Positions 8,396-17,605 of a DNA stretch of 64,000 nucleotides are shown in pieces. A program made the translations under genes and the position numbers. Numbering within the stretch: the first letter of the stretch is position 1; each line of letters opens with the position of its first letter. The notes under the pieces were generated by a model. That model did no database searches. It was not told where the DNA came from and was given only the letters and a program-made list of their open reading frames with translations. Source of the DNA: Clostridia bacterium (GTDB lineage: Bacteria; Bacillota; Clostridia; TANB77; CAG-508); assembly GCA_017437145.1 (NCBI GenBank), contig JAFSBT010000004.1:85018-149017 (forward strand), read 5' to 3'.

Positions 8396-10040
8396 CATAA
8401 TCTCCAATCGCCTTTTTTATGTAGTCCGGATAACTAATACATTCTTCTGTCTCAAATATTTTTATTGCACAGTCAGTTTTATTTTTCACCATATAATCTA
8501 TAACATCATCATCTGTTTTAAAATCAGTCACTAATATTTTATTTAAAATTTTTAATGAATTTGCTCTTAAAATACATGGTTCTAATGTATCATAATTAAA
8601 CTCTCCACCATTTTTTGCAACTAAATCTCCTTGTTTTCTATGTTCAATTTCATCAAAAAATATATTAATATATTTCTTCGCATTTTTCCCTATATATCCT
8701 TCATATTTTTTCTTTAAAGCTTCTATATTCCCATCATTATCTGTTACTACTATAGTTTCTTTTTCTATTTTGTCAGCAATTTTTAAAAATCTTAAAAATG
8801 TTGTACCTACTGATATAACATCAATTTCATCTTCTATTGGTAATCTTTTATATTTATCTTTATATGCTTTTTGAATTACTAATTCATCTGCATCGCCTTC
8901 TACTAAAATTGCTTTTTTACAAAGCAAAAATCTTAATGTATCGTATCCTGGCTTTTTAGCAAAGAATTTTTGAGTATTACTGTCTAAATCTAAAAATTTC
9001 ATAATTTTCATATTTTCAAGTAATTGAATCTTATCTAAGCCTAATTTATTTGCTACAAAACTACTATGGGTAGTAATAAAAAATTGTTTTTCACTTTCTA
9101 CTTCCTCGATTTCTCTCAACAATCTATTAAGTTTAGAAAAAGTTAAATGATTTTCTGGTTCTTCAAGTAAAATAATTCCTGCTTTCTCTGCCTTCTTATT
9201 ATTCAAAGATAATTCTATTTTTAAAGTTGCTTGTTCTCCTTTACCTACATTTTCAAATGGAATAGAATTAATTTTTGTAATTATTGCTTTTTCCCACTCA
9301 CTTTTGTTGAGCATTTCTACATCCATCTGTATTTTATCGCCCATCAAATGTGTTTCTTCATTTAATCTTCCATTCACTTTTACCATTGTGTCACTATTTA
9401 TAAAATCATTTCTTACTTTTCTATACGTTTGAGATATATCTATAATCTCACTTTCTTCAAGTTTTTCTTTTATAATTTTCGAAATGCAACTATCTGAACT
9501 ATTTTTCAAATTCGAATCCGAAGTATCAATTAAAACAGATTTTATCGGTATTGCCCTTGTTGTCATCTCATCATCTATATTTGCAGAACAATGCCATGCC
9601 GCACTATAGTATTCTATTGGAAGTGTTGTTATTTCACCTTTTTCCAAAAACTCTTTATATTCTTTGTCAAATTTTGAATCAAATCTTATAGAAAAATTCA
9701 CTGTAGCTTTTTCTTCATTATCTGAATTATTAATTCCAAGTAATTCAGGAGCATTATCAAGAAAAATTTCTATATTTAATTTAGGTAATGGAGTAGATGC
9801 ATCTTTATTTACCTTTTCAATATATTCTTTTACTACTTTATCGTTAAAAATATCTTGAGTAAAAGAATTTTTTATGTACTTACCTCTATAAAATCCAGTT
9901 AAAGCAAGGTGTATAGCTTCAAGAATTGTTGATTTACCTTCATTATTATTTCCAACTAAAATATTCATTCCATTATACGGTTCAAACTCGAATTTTATTA
10001 AATTCTTAAAATTATTTATTTTAACTTTATTTATACGCAT
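8388..10040 (-). CDS. OLD-family ATPase/TOPRIM nuclease, GajA-like
   Basis: About 550 residues, close to the usual GajA length. The ABC-type ATPase has Walker A LVGNNNEGKSTILEAI near residue 30, a degenerate signature around KGEQATLKIEL, Walker B IILLEEPENHL and the switch His in FITTHSSFVANKL. The C-terminal TOPRIM domain shows ILVEGDADELV (metal-binding Glu), then VISVGTTFLRFLKIADK and IVVTDNDGN (Asp-x-Asp). This order is that of class 2 OLD nucleases, including GajA of Gabija, which nicks DNA when nucleotide is depleted. The ATG at 10040 follows AAAGGAG. Overlap with the helicase gene, and the integrase next door, support a mobile defence module. Confidence 0.8.
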   Translation of the reverse strand: MRINKVKINNFKNLIKFEFEPYNGMNILVGNNNEGKSTILEAIHLALTGFYRGKYIKNSFTQDIFNDKVVKEYIEKVNKDASTPLPKLNIEIFLDNAPELLGINNSDNEEKATVNFSIRFDSKFDKEYKEFLEKGEITTLPIEYYSAAWHCSANIDDEMTTRAIPIKSVLIDTSDSNLKNSSDSCISKIIKEKLEESEIIDISQTYRKVRNDFINSDTMVKVNGRLNEETHLMGDKIQMDVEMLNKSEWEKAIITKINSIPFENVGKGEQATLKIELSLNNKKAEKAGIILLEEPENHLTFSKLNRLLREIEEVESEKQFFITTHSSFVANKLGLDKIQLLENMKIMKFLDLDSNTQKFFAKKPGYDTLRFLLCKKAILVEGDADELVIQKAYKDKYKRLPIEDEIDVISVGTTFLRFLKIADKIEKETIVVTDNDGNIEALKKKYEGYIGKNAKKYINIFFDEIEHRKQGDLVAKNGGEFNYDTLEPCILRANSLKILNKILVTDFKTDDDVIDYMVKNKTDCAIKIFETEECISYPDYIKKAIGDYDE

Positions 10041-10339
10041 ACCTTTTTCTCCTTTTTTCAAATTATATCAATTTTCATTGTTTTTTTCTATGTTCTATTA
10101 ATATTATATATATTTTTTATTTACATTATTCGACATTATACGACTTCATATAATTTATATTACATTTTATAAAGTTTTTTATTGTCCTATATAAGTTCTT
10201 TTATGAATTTTTGTGTAATCTTTGTAACCCTTGAAAAATAAGCAAAAACTACTGGTAATTACAATAAAAATATTATATAATCATCACCATTGAATACAAG
10301 ACTTCTTCCACCCTAATTTGAAAGGAGGTGGAAAAAGCA

Positions 10340-11536
10340 ATGGCTGGAAGTATTGAAAAAAGAGGTAAAAATACTTACAGGTTAATCGTTTCAGGTGGTA
10401 AAAATCTTGATGGTAGCAGATGTAGAAAAACAAAAACTATTCATGGTACTAGAAAAGATGCTGAAATTGCTCTTGCTGAGTTTATAACAGAAGTAAATCG
10501 TGGAATGGTTCCAGAAGGTAAATCCATAACATTTGAAGAGTTTTTTCACATTTGGAAAGAAAAATATGGTTCTAAAGAATTAGCACCAAAGACTTACTCT
10601 AGATATCTCGGTATGCTAAGAACTCGTATTCTACCATATTTAAGTTCATTTCTTCTTGATAAAATAAAACCTACTGATTTAATGAACTTATATGATATGT
10701 TAGAAAACGACACTCAAATAAAAAGGATTGCTAAAAACAACGGTCAAAGAACTTTAAAACCATTATCGCCAAAAACTATTTTAGAACATCACAGATTATT
10801 AAGTGCAATGTTTCAAAGAGCAGTATATTGGCAATTATTAGTTAACAATCCTGCAAGAAGAGTTAAACCACCCAAAACTAAAAAACCTAAAATTGAGTTT
10901 TTCGATGATGATGAGTGCAAACTTCTTATTAATTCTTTACAAGACTTCACTGGAAGCAAATTAAAATACAAAGTAGCTATTCTACTTGATATTTTTTCTG
11001 GTGTAAGGCGCGGCGAACTTGTAGGACTTGAATGGTCTGACGTAGATTTTAAAAATGAAACTATTGAAGTTAATAAATCTACTCAATATCTACCTGAAAA
11101 AGGAATATTTGATAAAGATCCAAAGACTGAAAGTTCTAATAGAATTGTTCCAATACCAAGTTATATAACTAAAGTACTTTTGGAATATAAAAAATGGTAT
11201 TATGAACAAAAAGAATTATTTGGAGATAAGTGGATTGACTCTAACAAATTATTTATACAAGCTAACGGAAAAACTATGCATCTTGATACACTTGGTAAGT
11301 GGTATAAAGAACATATTGCATCTTTAGGATTACCTGTAGTAAAACTTCATGGAATAAGACATACAAATGCAACACTCTTAATTTCTCAAAATGTCGATAT
11401 TGCAACAGTATCTGCAAGACTTGGTCATGCAAGTATTAATACTACTATAAAATACTATGTGCATCCATTACAAAAGAATATGAGAAAAGCAGCGTATGTT
11501 TTACAAGACTTATTGATAAATAACAATAATAACTAA
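10340..11536 (+). CDS. Tyrosine-family site-specific integrase
   Basis: About 398 residues. The N-terminal arm-binding domain (MAGSIEKRGKNTYRLIVSGG) is followed by a SAM-like core-binding domain (residues about 60-170) and a catalytic domain. Catalytic residues are visible: Arg in SGVRRGELVGLEW, His-x-x-Arg in KLHGIRHTNATLL, His in ARLGHASINTT, and Tyr in TIKYYVHPLQ. This is the layout of ICE and phage integrases of the Tn916/phage type. The ATG at 10340 follows AAAGGAGG; a GTG four codons earlier overlaps that site. The gene points at the 3' end of tRNA-fMet 180 bases away, the usual arrangement for elements that insert into tRNA 3' ends. Between them, 11623-11642 carries the tandem TGTCCCCAGGCTGTCCCC, a candidate arm-type binding site. 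No excisionase is seen nearby. Confidence 0.9.
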   Translation: MAGSIEKRGKNTYRLIVSGGKNLDGSRCRKTKTIHGTRKDAEIALAEFITEVNRGMVPEGKSITFEEFFHIWKEKYGSKELAPKTYSRYLGMLRTRILPYLSSFLLDKIKPTDLMNLYDMLENDTQIKRIAKNNGQRTLKPLSPKTILEHHRLLSAMFQRAVYWQLLVNNPARRVKPPKTKKPKIEFFDDDECKLLINSLQDFTGSKLKYKVAILLDIFSGVRRGELVGLEWSDVDFKNETIEVNKSTQYLPEKGIFDKDPKTESSNRIVPIPSYITKVLLEYKKWYYEQKELFGDKWIDSNKLFIQANGKTMHLDTLGKWYKEHIASLGLPVVKLHGIRHTNATLLISQNVDIATVSARLGHASINTTIKYYVHPLQKNMRKAAYVLQDLLINNNNN

Positions 11537-11713
11537 AATCTTTTTTCAAAATATCACAAAATTGCTTTTTTGAAGTAAATTAGTGAAGATTTTGGCTTTA
11601 TCAAGCCTATTATAGAATCTTGTGTCCCCAGGCTGTCCCCAAAAGAGCTAAAATCTTACTTATACATAAATAATAAAAGAGCCACAATCTCTTGCGACTC
11701 TAATAAAATTCTT

Positions 11714-11789
11714 TGGTTGCGGGGGATAGACTCGAACTATCGACCTTCGGGTTATGAGCCCGACGAGCTGCCAACTGCTCCACCCCGCG
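11714..11789 (-). tRNA. Initiator tRNA-Met (CAU)
   Basis: A 76-base cloverleaf with encoded CCA. The anticodon stem-loop is CGGGCTCATAACCCG, so the anticodon is CAT. It has the initiator features: three G-C pairs at the anticodon stem and an unpaired C1-A72 at the acceptor end. The 3' end faces the integrase gene and is the probable attachment site of the island to its left. Confidence 0.93.
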
Positions 11790-11960
11790 ATATTTAGTAC
11801 TGTATAAGTATACTCTTTATGTTTTTATTTGTCAATACTTTTAAATAATTTTTACATTTTTTCACTGTTTTATTAGTATTACACTTGTATTATATTCCAT
11901 TTTTTAATTTTTATTCCACTAATATATCTTTTTTTATAAATTCACGCTCTCCAAATTATG

Positions 11961-11989
11961 TTGACTTTATTCATGATTTTTAGTATAAT
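11961..11989 (+). promoter_or_regulatory. Sigma-A-type promoter for the diaminopimelate dehydrogenase gene
   Basis: TTGACT, 17-base spacer, TATAAT. The predicted transcript start falls at about 11996. Confidence 0.75.
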
Positions 11990-11997
11990 ATCTAAGC

Positions 11998-12018
11998 TAG
12001 ACATCAATGTTATGTCTA
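11998..12018. promoter_or_regulatory. Dyad at the predicted transcript start of ddh
   Basis: TAGACAT-caatgtt-ATGTCTA is a perfect 7-base inverted repeat right at the predicted +1. A second palindrome, GCACACATGTGC, lies at 12031-12042. Either could be an operator or a 5' UTR hairpin. Confidence 0.4.
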
Positions 12019-12064
12019 CAGTAAAATACTGCACACATGTGCAAAAAAGAAAGGTTGAAGAAAC

Positions 12065-13060
12065 ATGAACCCCAACGTACACTCAAAAATCAGAGTCGCC
12101 ATTGCAGGCTACGGCAACCTCGGAAAAGGTATTGAAAGCCAGCTTTCAAAGAACCCCGACATGAAGCTCGTCTGCATATTCACCCGCAGAGACCCCGCAA
12201 CTCTGAAAACACAGTCTTCTGTTCCGGTTGTTCATAACGATGATATGTGGGATTGGACAGACAAAATTGACCTCGTTTTCCTTTGCGGCGGTTCTGCAAC
12301 AGATTTGCCCGAAATCGGTCCGAAATTTGCTGCGCTTTTCAACACTGTTGACAGTTTCGATACTCATGCAAAAGCGGCTGAATATGCCGAGTTGATGAAC
12401 AATGCAACACATTATGGTGATACTATCGCCATGACATCAATCGGCTGGGACCCCGGTCTTTTCTCTCTCATGAGACTGATGATTGGCTCTATACTTCCCA
12501 ACTCAAAGGTATATACCTTCTGGGGTACAGGCGTAAGTCAGGGACATTCAGATGCAATCAGACGTATTGAAGGCGTAAAAGATGCACGTCAGTACACCGT
12601 TCCCGTTGAAGCTGCGTTGGAAAAAGTCCGTAACGGCGAAACTCCTGACTTCACAACCCGAGAAAAGCATACACGTGTATGTTATGTTGTGACAGAAGAA
12701 GGCGCTGACCAGGCTGCTATCGAAGCTGAAATCAAAAATATGCCGAACTATTTTGCCGACTACGATACTACTGTACATTTTATTTCGCAGGAGGAACTCT
12801 TGAGAGACCATTCAAAGCTTCCTCACGGCGGTTCAGTAATCGCTGCTGGCGAAACATCTGAAGGCACAAAACAGGTTGTCGAATTCTCCTTGAACCTCGA
12901 TTCGAATCCGGAATTCACATCATCTGTCCTTATTGCATACGGCCGCGCTGCGTACAATATGTGGCTGAACGGTGAAACAGGTTACAAAAACTTCTCGGAC
13001 GTTCCGCCCAAATTTCTTTCGCCTTTGAGCGATGAAGAAATCATAAAGGGTATTCTTTAA
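12065..13060 (+). CDS. ddh: meso-Diaminopimelate dehydrogenase
   Basis: 331 residues, matching the family length. It makes meso-diaminopimelate from tetrahydrodipicolinate in one NADPH-dependent step, for lysine and peptidoglycan. The Rossmann motif is VAIAGYGNLGKGI near the N terminus, followed by the family segments FLCGGSATDLPE, SIGWDPGLFSLMRL, WGTGVSQGHSDAIRRI and LPHGGSVIAAGE. Start ATG follows AAAGAAAGG. It has its own promoter and terminator. Base composition is unlike the surroundings: one 60-base stretch (12541-12600) has 28 G+C while a stretch of the next gene (13501-13560) has 16, and codons such as CTC, CGC and GGC are common here and rare nearby. This indicates recent acquisition from a higher-GC donor. 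Confidence 0.93.
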   Translation: MNPNVHSKIRVAIAGYGNLGKGIESQLSKNPDMKLVCIFTRRDPATLKTQSSVPVVHNDDMWDWTDKIDLVFLCGGSATDLPEIGPKFAALFNTVDSFDTHAKAAEYAELMNNATHYGDTIAMTSIGWDPGLFSLMRLMIGSILPNSKVYTFWGTGVSQGHSDAIRRIEGVKDARQYTVPVEAALEKVRNGETPDFTTREKHTRVCYVVTEEGADQAAIEAEIKNMPNYFADYDTTVHFISQEELLRDHSKLPHGGSVIAAGETSEGTKQVVEFSLNLDSNPEFTSSVLIAYGRAAYNMWLNGETGYKNFSDVPPKFLSPLSDEEIIKGIL

Positions 13061-13085
13061 ACCCCTATATTCCTTTAACGCTCGT

Positions 13086-13115
13086 CCCGTCTGCTTTGTA
13101 AAGCAGGCGGGATTT
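13086..13115 (+). terminator. Terminator of ddh
   Basis: CCCGTCTGCTTT-gta-AAGCAGGCGGG hairpin followed by a T-rich run. Confidence 0.85.
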
Positions 13116-13193
13116 ATTATTTTATAATTGTTGAATAATTTATTAAATAATGATAAAATTTTTAAGATAAAAATATAATATAGGAAGATTTAA

Positions 13194-14078
13194 ATGTTAG
13201 ATAATTGTACTTTATGCCCACATGAATGTGGTATTAATAGATTAAAAGGATATAAGGGCAGATGTAAGTGTGATGACAAAATAAAAATTGCACTTGCATC
13301 TCTTCATATGTTTGAAGAACCATGTATTACTGGCAAAAATGGTTCTGGCACTGTGTTTTTTTCTCATTGCAATTTGAATTGTGTTTATTGCCAAAACTAT
13401 GAAATAAGTCAATTGCAAAATGGAAAAGAAATTTCTATTCAAGAATTAGCAGATATTTTCATTGAACAACAAAATAAAGGTGCTGAAAATATAAATTTAG
13501 TTACACCTACTATGTATGTTTATCAAATAATTGAAGCTATAAAGATTGCTAAAGCTAATGGATTAAAAATTCCTATTGTATATAATTCTAATGGATATGA
13601 AAGCGTGGAAACTATTAAACTGTTAAATGGTTTTATTGATGTTTATTTACCAGATTTAAAATATTCGGATAACTCTTTGGCAAAGGAATATTCAAATGTA
13701 AATAATTATTTCGAAATTGCAACTAATGCAATTTTGGAAATGTATTATCAAGTTGGTCTTCCACAGTTTTCTGAAGATGGTCTTATAAAAAAAGGTGTGC
13801 TTATTAGACATCTTATACTACCTAACCATGTGGATAATAGTAAAAAAGTTTTAGATTGGATAAAATCTAGTCTTCCAAAAGATGTTTATGTAAGTATTAT
13901 GGCGCAATATTTCCCAACTTATAAAGCACATGAATATGAAAATTTAAACAGAAAAATTTATGATACTGAATTAGAAGAAATTAAAAATTACTTATCTTTT
14001 TTAGGCATTCATAACGGCTATATTCAAGAACTTGGAACTCATGAAGAAGAATATGTTCCAAATTTTAAAATAAATTAG
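13194..14078 (+). CDS. Radical SAM protein, PflA/PflX-like (COG1313 type)
   Basis: 294 residues. The radical SAM cluster motif is HCNLNCVYCQNYEIS (CxxxCxxC, with residues about 63-70 as iron-sulfur ligands). An N-terminal CTLCPHECGINR, followed by GRCKC, adds further Cys typical of the PflX branch. Family members use S-adenosylmethionine and a 4Fe-4S cluster to make a 5'-deoxyadenosyl radical; the target of this branch is unknown, although it resembles pyruvate formate-lyase activators. The GGAAG just before the ATG fits as Shine-Dalgarno. It lies 46 bases from mgtC in the same direction. Confidence 0.85.
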   Translation: MLDNCTLCPHECGINRLKGYKGRCKCDDKIKIALASLHMFEEPCITGKNGSGTVFFSHCNLNCVYCQNYEISQLQNGKEISIQELADIFIEQQNKGAENINLVTPTMYVYQIIEAIKIAKANGLKIPIVYNSNGYESVETIKLLNGFIDVYLPDLKYSDNSLAKEYSNVNNYFEIATNAILEMYYQVGLPQFSEDGLIKKGVLIRHLILPNHVDNSKKVLDWIKSSLPKDVYVSIMAQYFPTYKAHEYENLNRKIYDTELEEIKNYLSFLGIHNGYIQELGTHEEEYVPNFKIN

Positions 14079-14124
14079 AATTTTTTTATTATATATGTTA
14101 TAATATTTAATTAGGAGGATAATT

Positions 14125-14832
14125 ATGGTAGAAATATTTATGAAAATATATGAATTTATTACATTCGCTTTTTCAAATTTTTATATTGAATCTGTAATTA
14201 AATTATTATTAGTTTTCTTTTTAGCTGGTATTATTGGTGCTGAAAGAGAATCTTTAAATAAACCAGCAGGTTTTAAAACTCATGCTTTAATAGGAATTAG
14301 TGCAGTTTTGGTAATGCTTACTAGCGAATATATAGGAAAAACTACTGGTGGAGATGTTACAAGAATTCCTGCTCAATTACTTTCTGGTATAGGTTTTATA
14401 GGTGCTGGAACAATTTTAACTGATGGTTTTAATGTTAAAGGTTTAACTACAGCAACAAGTTTGCTTTTAGTAACTTGTATAGGTTTAAGTATTGGTGCTG
14501 GTTTTTATTTAGGTGGAATTGTTTGTACTATTTTAGCTTATCTAATTTTAGCTTATTCAAGAAAAATTAGATTAAAACATGCTCATTTAGATTCACTTCA
14601 ATTTGCAATACATATTAAAAATGCTGACCAAGTAATGCCAAAAATTGAAGGTGTTTTTGCAAAACATGGTATTAATATTTCTAAAGTAAATGTTTCAAAA
14701 TCTGATGAATTTAATAGAAAGTTAGTTAAATTTATTTGTAAATATAATTCTTCATTAGGATTAAACAAAATTATTACAGATATTACCGCATTAGAAAATG
14801 TTATAGAAGTTGAAACTGATAAGGAAGATTAA
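14125..14832 (+). CDS. mgtC: MgtC/SapB family membrane protein
   Basis: 235 residues. Four or five membrane segments cover residues 20-150, with the family signatures GAERESLNKPAGFKTHALI and RIPAQLLSGIGFIGAGTIL and GLTTATSLLLVTCIG. A C-terminal cytoplasmic ACT-like domain of about 80 residues follows. MgtC proteins modulate Mg2+ homeostasis and, in some bacteria, the F1Fo ATPase; a specific role here cannot be told. AGGAGG precedes the ATG. It ends at a bidirectional terminator shared with the folate operon. Confidence 0.87.
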   Translation: MVEIFMKIYEFITFAFSNFYIESVIKLLLVFFLAGIIGAERESLNKPAGFKTHALIGISAVLVMLTSEYIGKTTGGDVTRIPAQLLSGIGFIGAGTILTDGFNVKGLTTATSLLLVTCIGLSIGAGFYLGGIVCTILAYLILAYSRKIRLKHAHLDSLQFAIHIKNADQVMPKIEGVFAKHGINISKVNVSKSDEFNRKLVKFICKYNSSLGLNKIITDITALENVIEVETDKED

Positions 14833-14837
14833 CAAGG

Positions 14838-14870
14838 AAACCCTCACGAAATTTAATTTTGTGAGGGTTT
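14838..14870. terminator. Bidirectional terminator
   Basis: AAACCCTCAC / GTGAGGGTTT stem between the convergent mgtC and ecfT genes, with T runs on both strands. Confidence 0.85.
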
Positions 14871-14874
14871 TATT

Positions 14875-15438
14875 TTATTCTGCATATGCTTTTGCTTTTA
14901 ATGAGCAACTTACTTCATTTATTCTTTCAAATAATGAAATGAAAAATGGTTTGAGTATTATTCCACAATTGCTGATTTTCAATGTATATCCTTTTACTTT
15001 TATTACTCTTTTTAGTTGTGAAAATTCATCTTTCAAAATTGGTAAAAATGCTATAGCTATGCAAATTATTAAGCTTATATCTTCTGGATTTACTTTAAAT
15101 AATTTAAGTGGTGTAAAAAGTTTTTCAATTACCTTGGCAAATTCAAAGTATGATAATACTTTAGAAAAACTATAAGTAATATTGCAAACTAATACTAATC
15201 TGGCACCAATTAAAAATGCATATTCAAAATGTACTATAAAAATATTTGCAATTGCGGTAATCACTATAAAAACACTAACATTTAATAAATTTTTTAATGC
15301 ACCTTTTACACTTACTCTTACAATTAGCATAACTAGAATATTTATAATAAGTTCAGCTAATAACATTTCCCATTTACTAGTCAAAAATATAATTAGTGTA
15401 TATATTATGAACAATAGAAATTTTAATAAATTTTTCAT
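14875..15438 (-). CDS. ecfT: ECF transporter transmembrane component (EcfT-like)
   Basis: 187 residues with five or so membrane segments and no signal peptide. In ECF transporters the T subunit couples the ATPases to the substrate-binding S subunit through short basic motifs. Here the candidates are LKRVIKVKGYTL near residue 145 and the C-terminal ERINEVSCSLKAKAYAE; the second resembles the Ala-Arg-Gly type motif in a degenerate form. It is shorter than the usual 240 to 270 residues. Its start overlaps the ATPase gene by 4 bases (ATGA), so it is the last gene of the folT-folC-ecfA-ecfT operon. Confidence 0.75.
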   Translation of the reverse strand: MKNLLKFLLFIIYTLIIFLTSKWEMLLAELIINILVMLIVRVSVKGALKNLLNVSVFIVITAIANIFIVHFEYAFLIGARLVLVCNITYSFSKVLSYFEFAKVIEKLFTPLKLFKVNPEDISLIICIAIAFLPILKDEFSQLKRVIKVKGYTLKISNCGIILKPFFISLFERINEVSCSLKAKAYAE

Positions 15439-16250
15439 TTTTTATACACCTCTATTACTTTTTCAATTAGCTCTTCCTTAGTCCATTTTTCTAGTTCGAC
15501 TTTAATTCCATTTATATTCAATTTTTCGACAAAATTCACCAAATATGGAATCTCTATGCTGTTACTTTTTAGCACATCTATATTTTCTAATATGTCTTCC
15601 TTTTTAAACTGACTAATAATTTCACCTTTTTTTATTAAAACAATTCTATCTGCCATTAATATTTCGTCTATCGCATTTGTTATATAAATAATTGTATATC
15701 CTTGTTCTTTTAATGTTCTTAATATTTTATAAAATGTTTCTTTTCCATATGAATCTAGCATTGTTGTTGATTCATCAAAAATGATATATTTTGAATTTAT
15801 TGCTAACACTCCTGCAATTGTTACTCTTTGTTTCTGACCTAAAGATAGTTCATAAGTATTACTTTTTATAAATTCCTTCATATCAACTTTTTCTAAAGCT
15901 TGTTGAATTCTTATTTCTATATCATTTAATTTTAAATTATTTATTGCAAATGCAATATCATCATATACATTATTAAAAAGAATTTGATTTTCTGGATTTT
16001 GAAAAACAATTCCTACTTTTTTTCTTAATTCTTGAAAATTTGCTTTCTTTTTTGTATCTAGTTCATCAATTAAAACAGTTCCTTTTTTTGGTTTTTCCAA
16101 ACCTGAAATTAGTTTAGCCAAAGTTGATTTTCCTGAACCATTTTTTCCAATTATACTTACAAATTCTCCTTCTGATATTTGTAAATTAATATTTTTCAAT
16201 ACCTCTTTACCATTTTTATATTTAAAATTAACATCCTTTAATTCAATCAT
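15435..16250 (-). CDS. ecfA: ECF transporter ATPase (EcfA-like)
   Basis: 271 residues with a full ABC ATPase set: Walker A GKNGSGKSTL, Q-loop VFQNPENQI, signature LSLGQKQR and Walker B YIIFDEST. The position normally held by the switch (H-loop) histidine reads IIYITNAIDE, with Asn in place of His. ECF transporters usually use two ATPases, EcfA and EcfA'. Only this one is in the operon, so it must work as a homodimer or with a second ATPase elsewhere. The neighbours FolT and FolC point to folate uptake. The loss of the H-loop His makes the usual homodimer mechanism doubtful. Confidence 0.85.
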   Translation of the reverse strand: MIELKDVNFKYKNGKEVLKNINLQISEGEFVSIIGKNGSGKSTLAKLISGLEKPKKGTVLIDELDTKKKANFQELRKKVGIVFQNPENQILFNNVYDDIAFAINNLKLNDIEIRIQQALEKVDMKEFIKSNTYELSLGQKQRVTIAGVLAINSKYIIFDESTTMLDSYGKETFYKILRTLKEQGYTIIYITNAIDEILMADRIVLIKKGEIISQFKKEDILENIDVLKSNSIEIPYLVNFVEKLNINGIKVELEKWTKEELIEKVIEVYKK

Positions 16251-16290
16251 TTTACATTCCTTTTTGTTTCATTTATTTTCTAAATTTTAT

Positions 16291-16315
16291 GCGGACGACC
16301 AATGGTCGCCCCTAC
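16291..16315. repeat. Dispersed GACCAATGGTC palindromic repeat, copy 1
   Basis: GCGGACGACCAATGGTCGCC followed by CCTACA. It sits inside the folate operon between folC and ecfA, so it is transcribed and can form a hairpin in the mRNA. Confidence 0.8.
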
Positions 16316-16324
16316 ATTATTAAA

Positions 16325-17605
16325 TTAATCTTTGATATTTGATAGAAATTCCTGCACATCCTTGTATACGTAAAAACTACCTACAACTAAAATTAATCTA
16401 TCATCATATAATTTTGTTACAACATTTAATGCTTCTTCTAAACTCATTGTGAATAACTTTGAAAAAGTTGTAATGTCATATGCTGCATTGTATAAATTTT
16501 CTTTCGCAACATATTTTTTCTTATCATTTCCGTCTGTAAATATAAATATTGAATCTTTATCTTCACAAAGTTTTTCAATAACTGTTTTATAGTCTTTTGT
16601 TTTTAAAACAGAAACTATATATACTTTTTTGTAATCTTTATAATATTGTTCTACATTTTGTTTAAAATTATCTATTGCATTTTCATTATGAGCTCCATCA
16701 AATACCATTAATGGTTTTTCACAAATTTTTTCCATTCTTGCTTTATGCACAATGGCTTTTAGTCCATTTCTTATAGCTTCTTCTGAAATTTTAAAACCTT
16801 TTTCTTTTAAAACATTTATAATTTCTAACACTTGGCTTGCATTGTATATCTGAACTTTACCTTTTAAATTTATTTCTATTTGTTTGTAGTCTTTATAGTC
16901 AAATTTTTGTAAGTCTTCTGTATATGAATAATTTTGTGCATCTTCTATTTTTACTTTGTGTAATTTTGCATTTTTTGAATTACATGTTTCTTCAATTATT
17001 TTAGATATTTCCTCTGCTTGTTCTACAATTACTGTATCAGAATTTTCTTTTATAATTCCTGCTTTTTGTGTTGTAATTTCTTCTAAAGTTTCTCCTAAAA
17101 TATCCACATGATCATATCCTATATTTGTAATTATTGAAACCATAGATTTTACAACATTTGTGCAATCTGTTAGTCCTCCAAGTCCTGTTTCTAGTACTAC
17201 AAAATCACAATTATTTTGTAAAAAATATATTAAAGCAACACATGTAATTACTTCAAACCACTTAGCCGGAACTTCATGTGAGTTATTATATTCTTCTATT
17301 TTTTTTGTTAATGGTTCTAATATATTTTCAACTTCTTCATCAGAAATTTCTTTATTATTAATATAAATTCCATCATTAAATTTGATTAAATGTGGAGAAA
17401 TAAATTTTCCAACTTTATAACCCGCTTCCACTAAAACATTAGAAAGCATTTCACAAACACTTCCTTTTCCATTAGTACCAGCAACATGTAAAAATTTTGT
17501 CTTGCATGTTTCAAGTTCAAAGTCTTTCATTACATATTCCATTACATCTAGGTTTGGATCCTTTGTAAATTTATCTAATTTTTCTAGGTACTCATTTATA
17601 TTCAT
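16325..17605 (-). CDS. folC: Folylpolyglutamate synthase / dihydrofolate synthase
   Basis: 426 residues, the usual FolC length. The Mur-ligase-type ATP site is HVAGTNGKGSVCEML near residue 41, with later family segments FVVLETGLGGLTDCTN, SIITNIGYDHVDILG, TQKAGIIKE and VFDGAHNENAI. FolC adds glutamate residues to folates (and in many bacteria to dihydropteroate), trapping them in the cytoplasm. Its place between the S component FolT and the ECF ATPase links uptake to retention of folate. Its ATG follows TGGAGGAAAATGACTA, and the first base of its start codon lies on the last base of folT, so the two are translationally coupled. Confidence 0.92.
   Translation of the reverse strand: MNINEYLEKLDKFTKDPNLDVMEYVMKDFELETCKTKFLHVAGTNGKGSVCEMLSNVLVEAGYKVGKFISPHLIKFNDGIYINNKEISDEEVENILEPLTKKIEEYNNSHEVPAKWFEVITCVALIYFLQNNCDFVVLETGLGGLTDCTNVVKSMVSIITNIGYDHVDILGETLEEITTQKAGIIKENSDTVIVEQAEEISKIIEETCNSKNAKLHKVKIEDAQNYSYTEDLQKFDYKDYKQIEINLKGKVQIYNASQVLEIINVLKEKGFKISEEAIRNGLKAIVHKARMEKICEKPLMVFDGAHNENAIDNFKQNVEQYYKDYKKVYIVSVLKTKDYKTVIEKLCEDKDSIFIFTDGNDKKKYVAKENLYNAAYDITTFSKLFTMSLEEALNVVTKLYDDRLILVVGSFYVYKDVQEFLSNIKD

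Noticed and set aside
1..11713. A complete prophage
   Set aside because: Apart from the integrase there are no capsid, terminase, portal, tail or lysis genes.
14810..15175. 121-residue frame on the plus strand after mgtC
   Set aside because: It lies antisense to ecfT, begins inside mgtC and runs through the bidirectional terminator.
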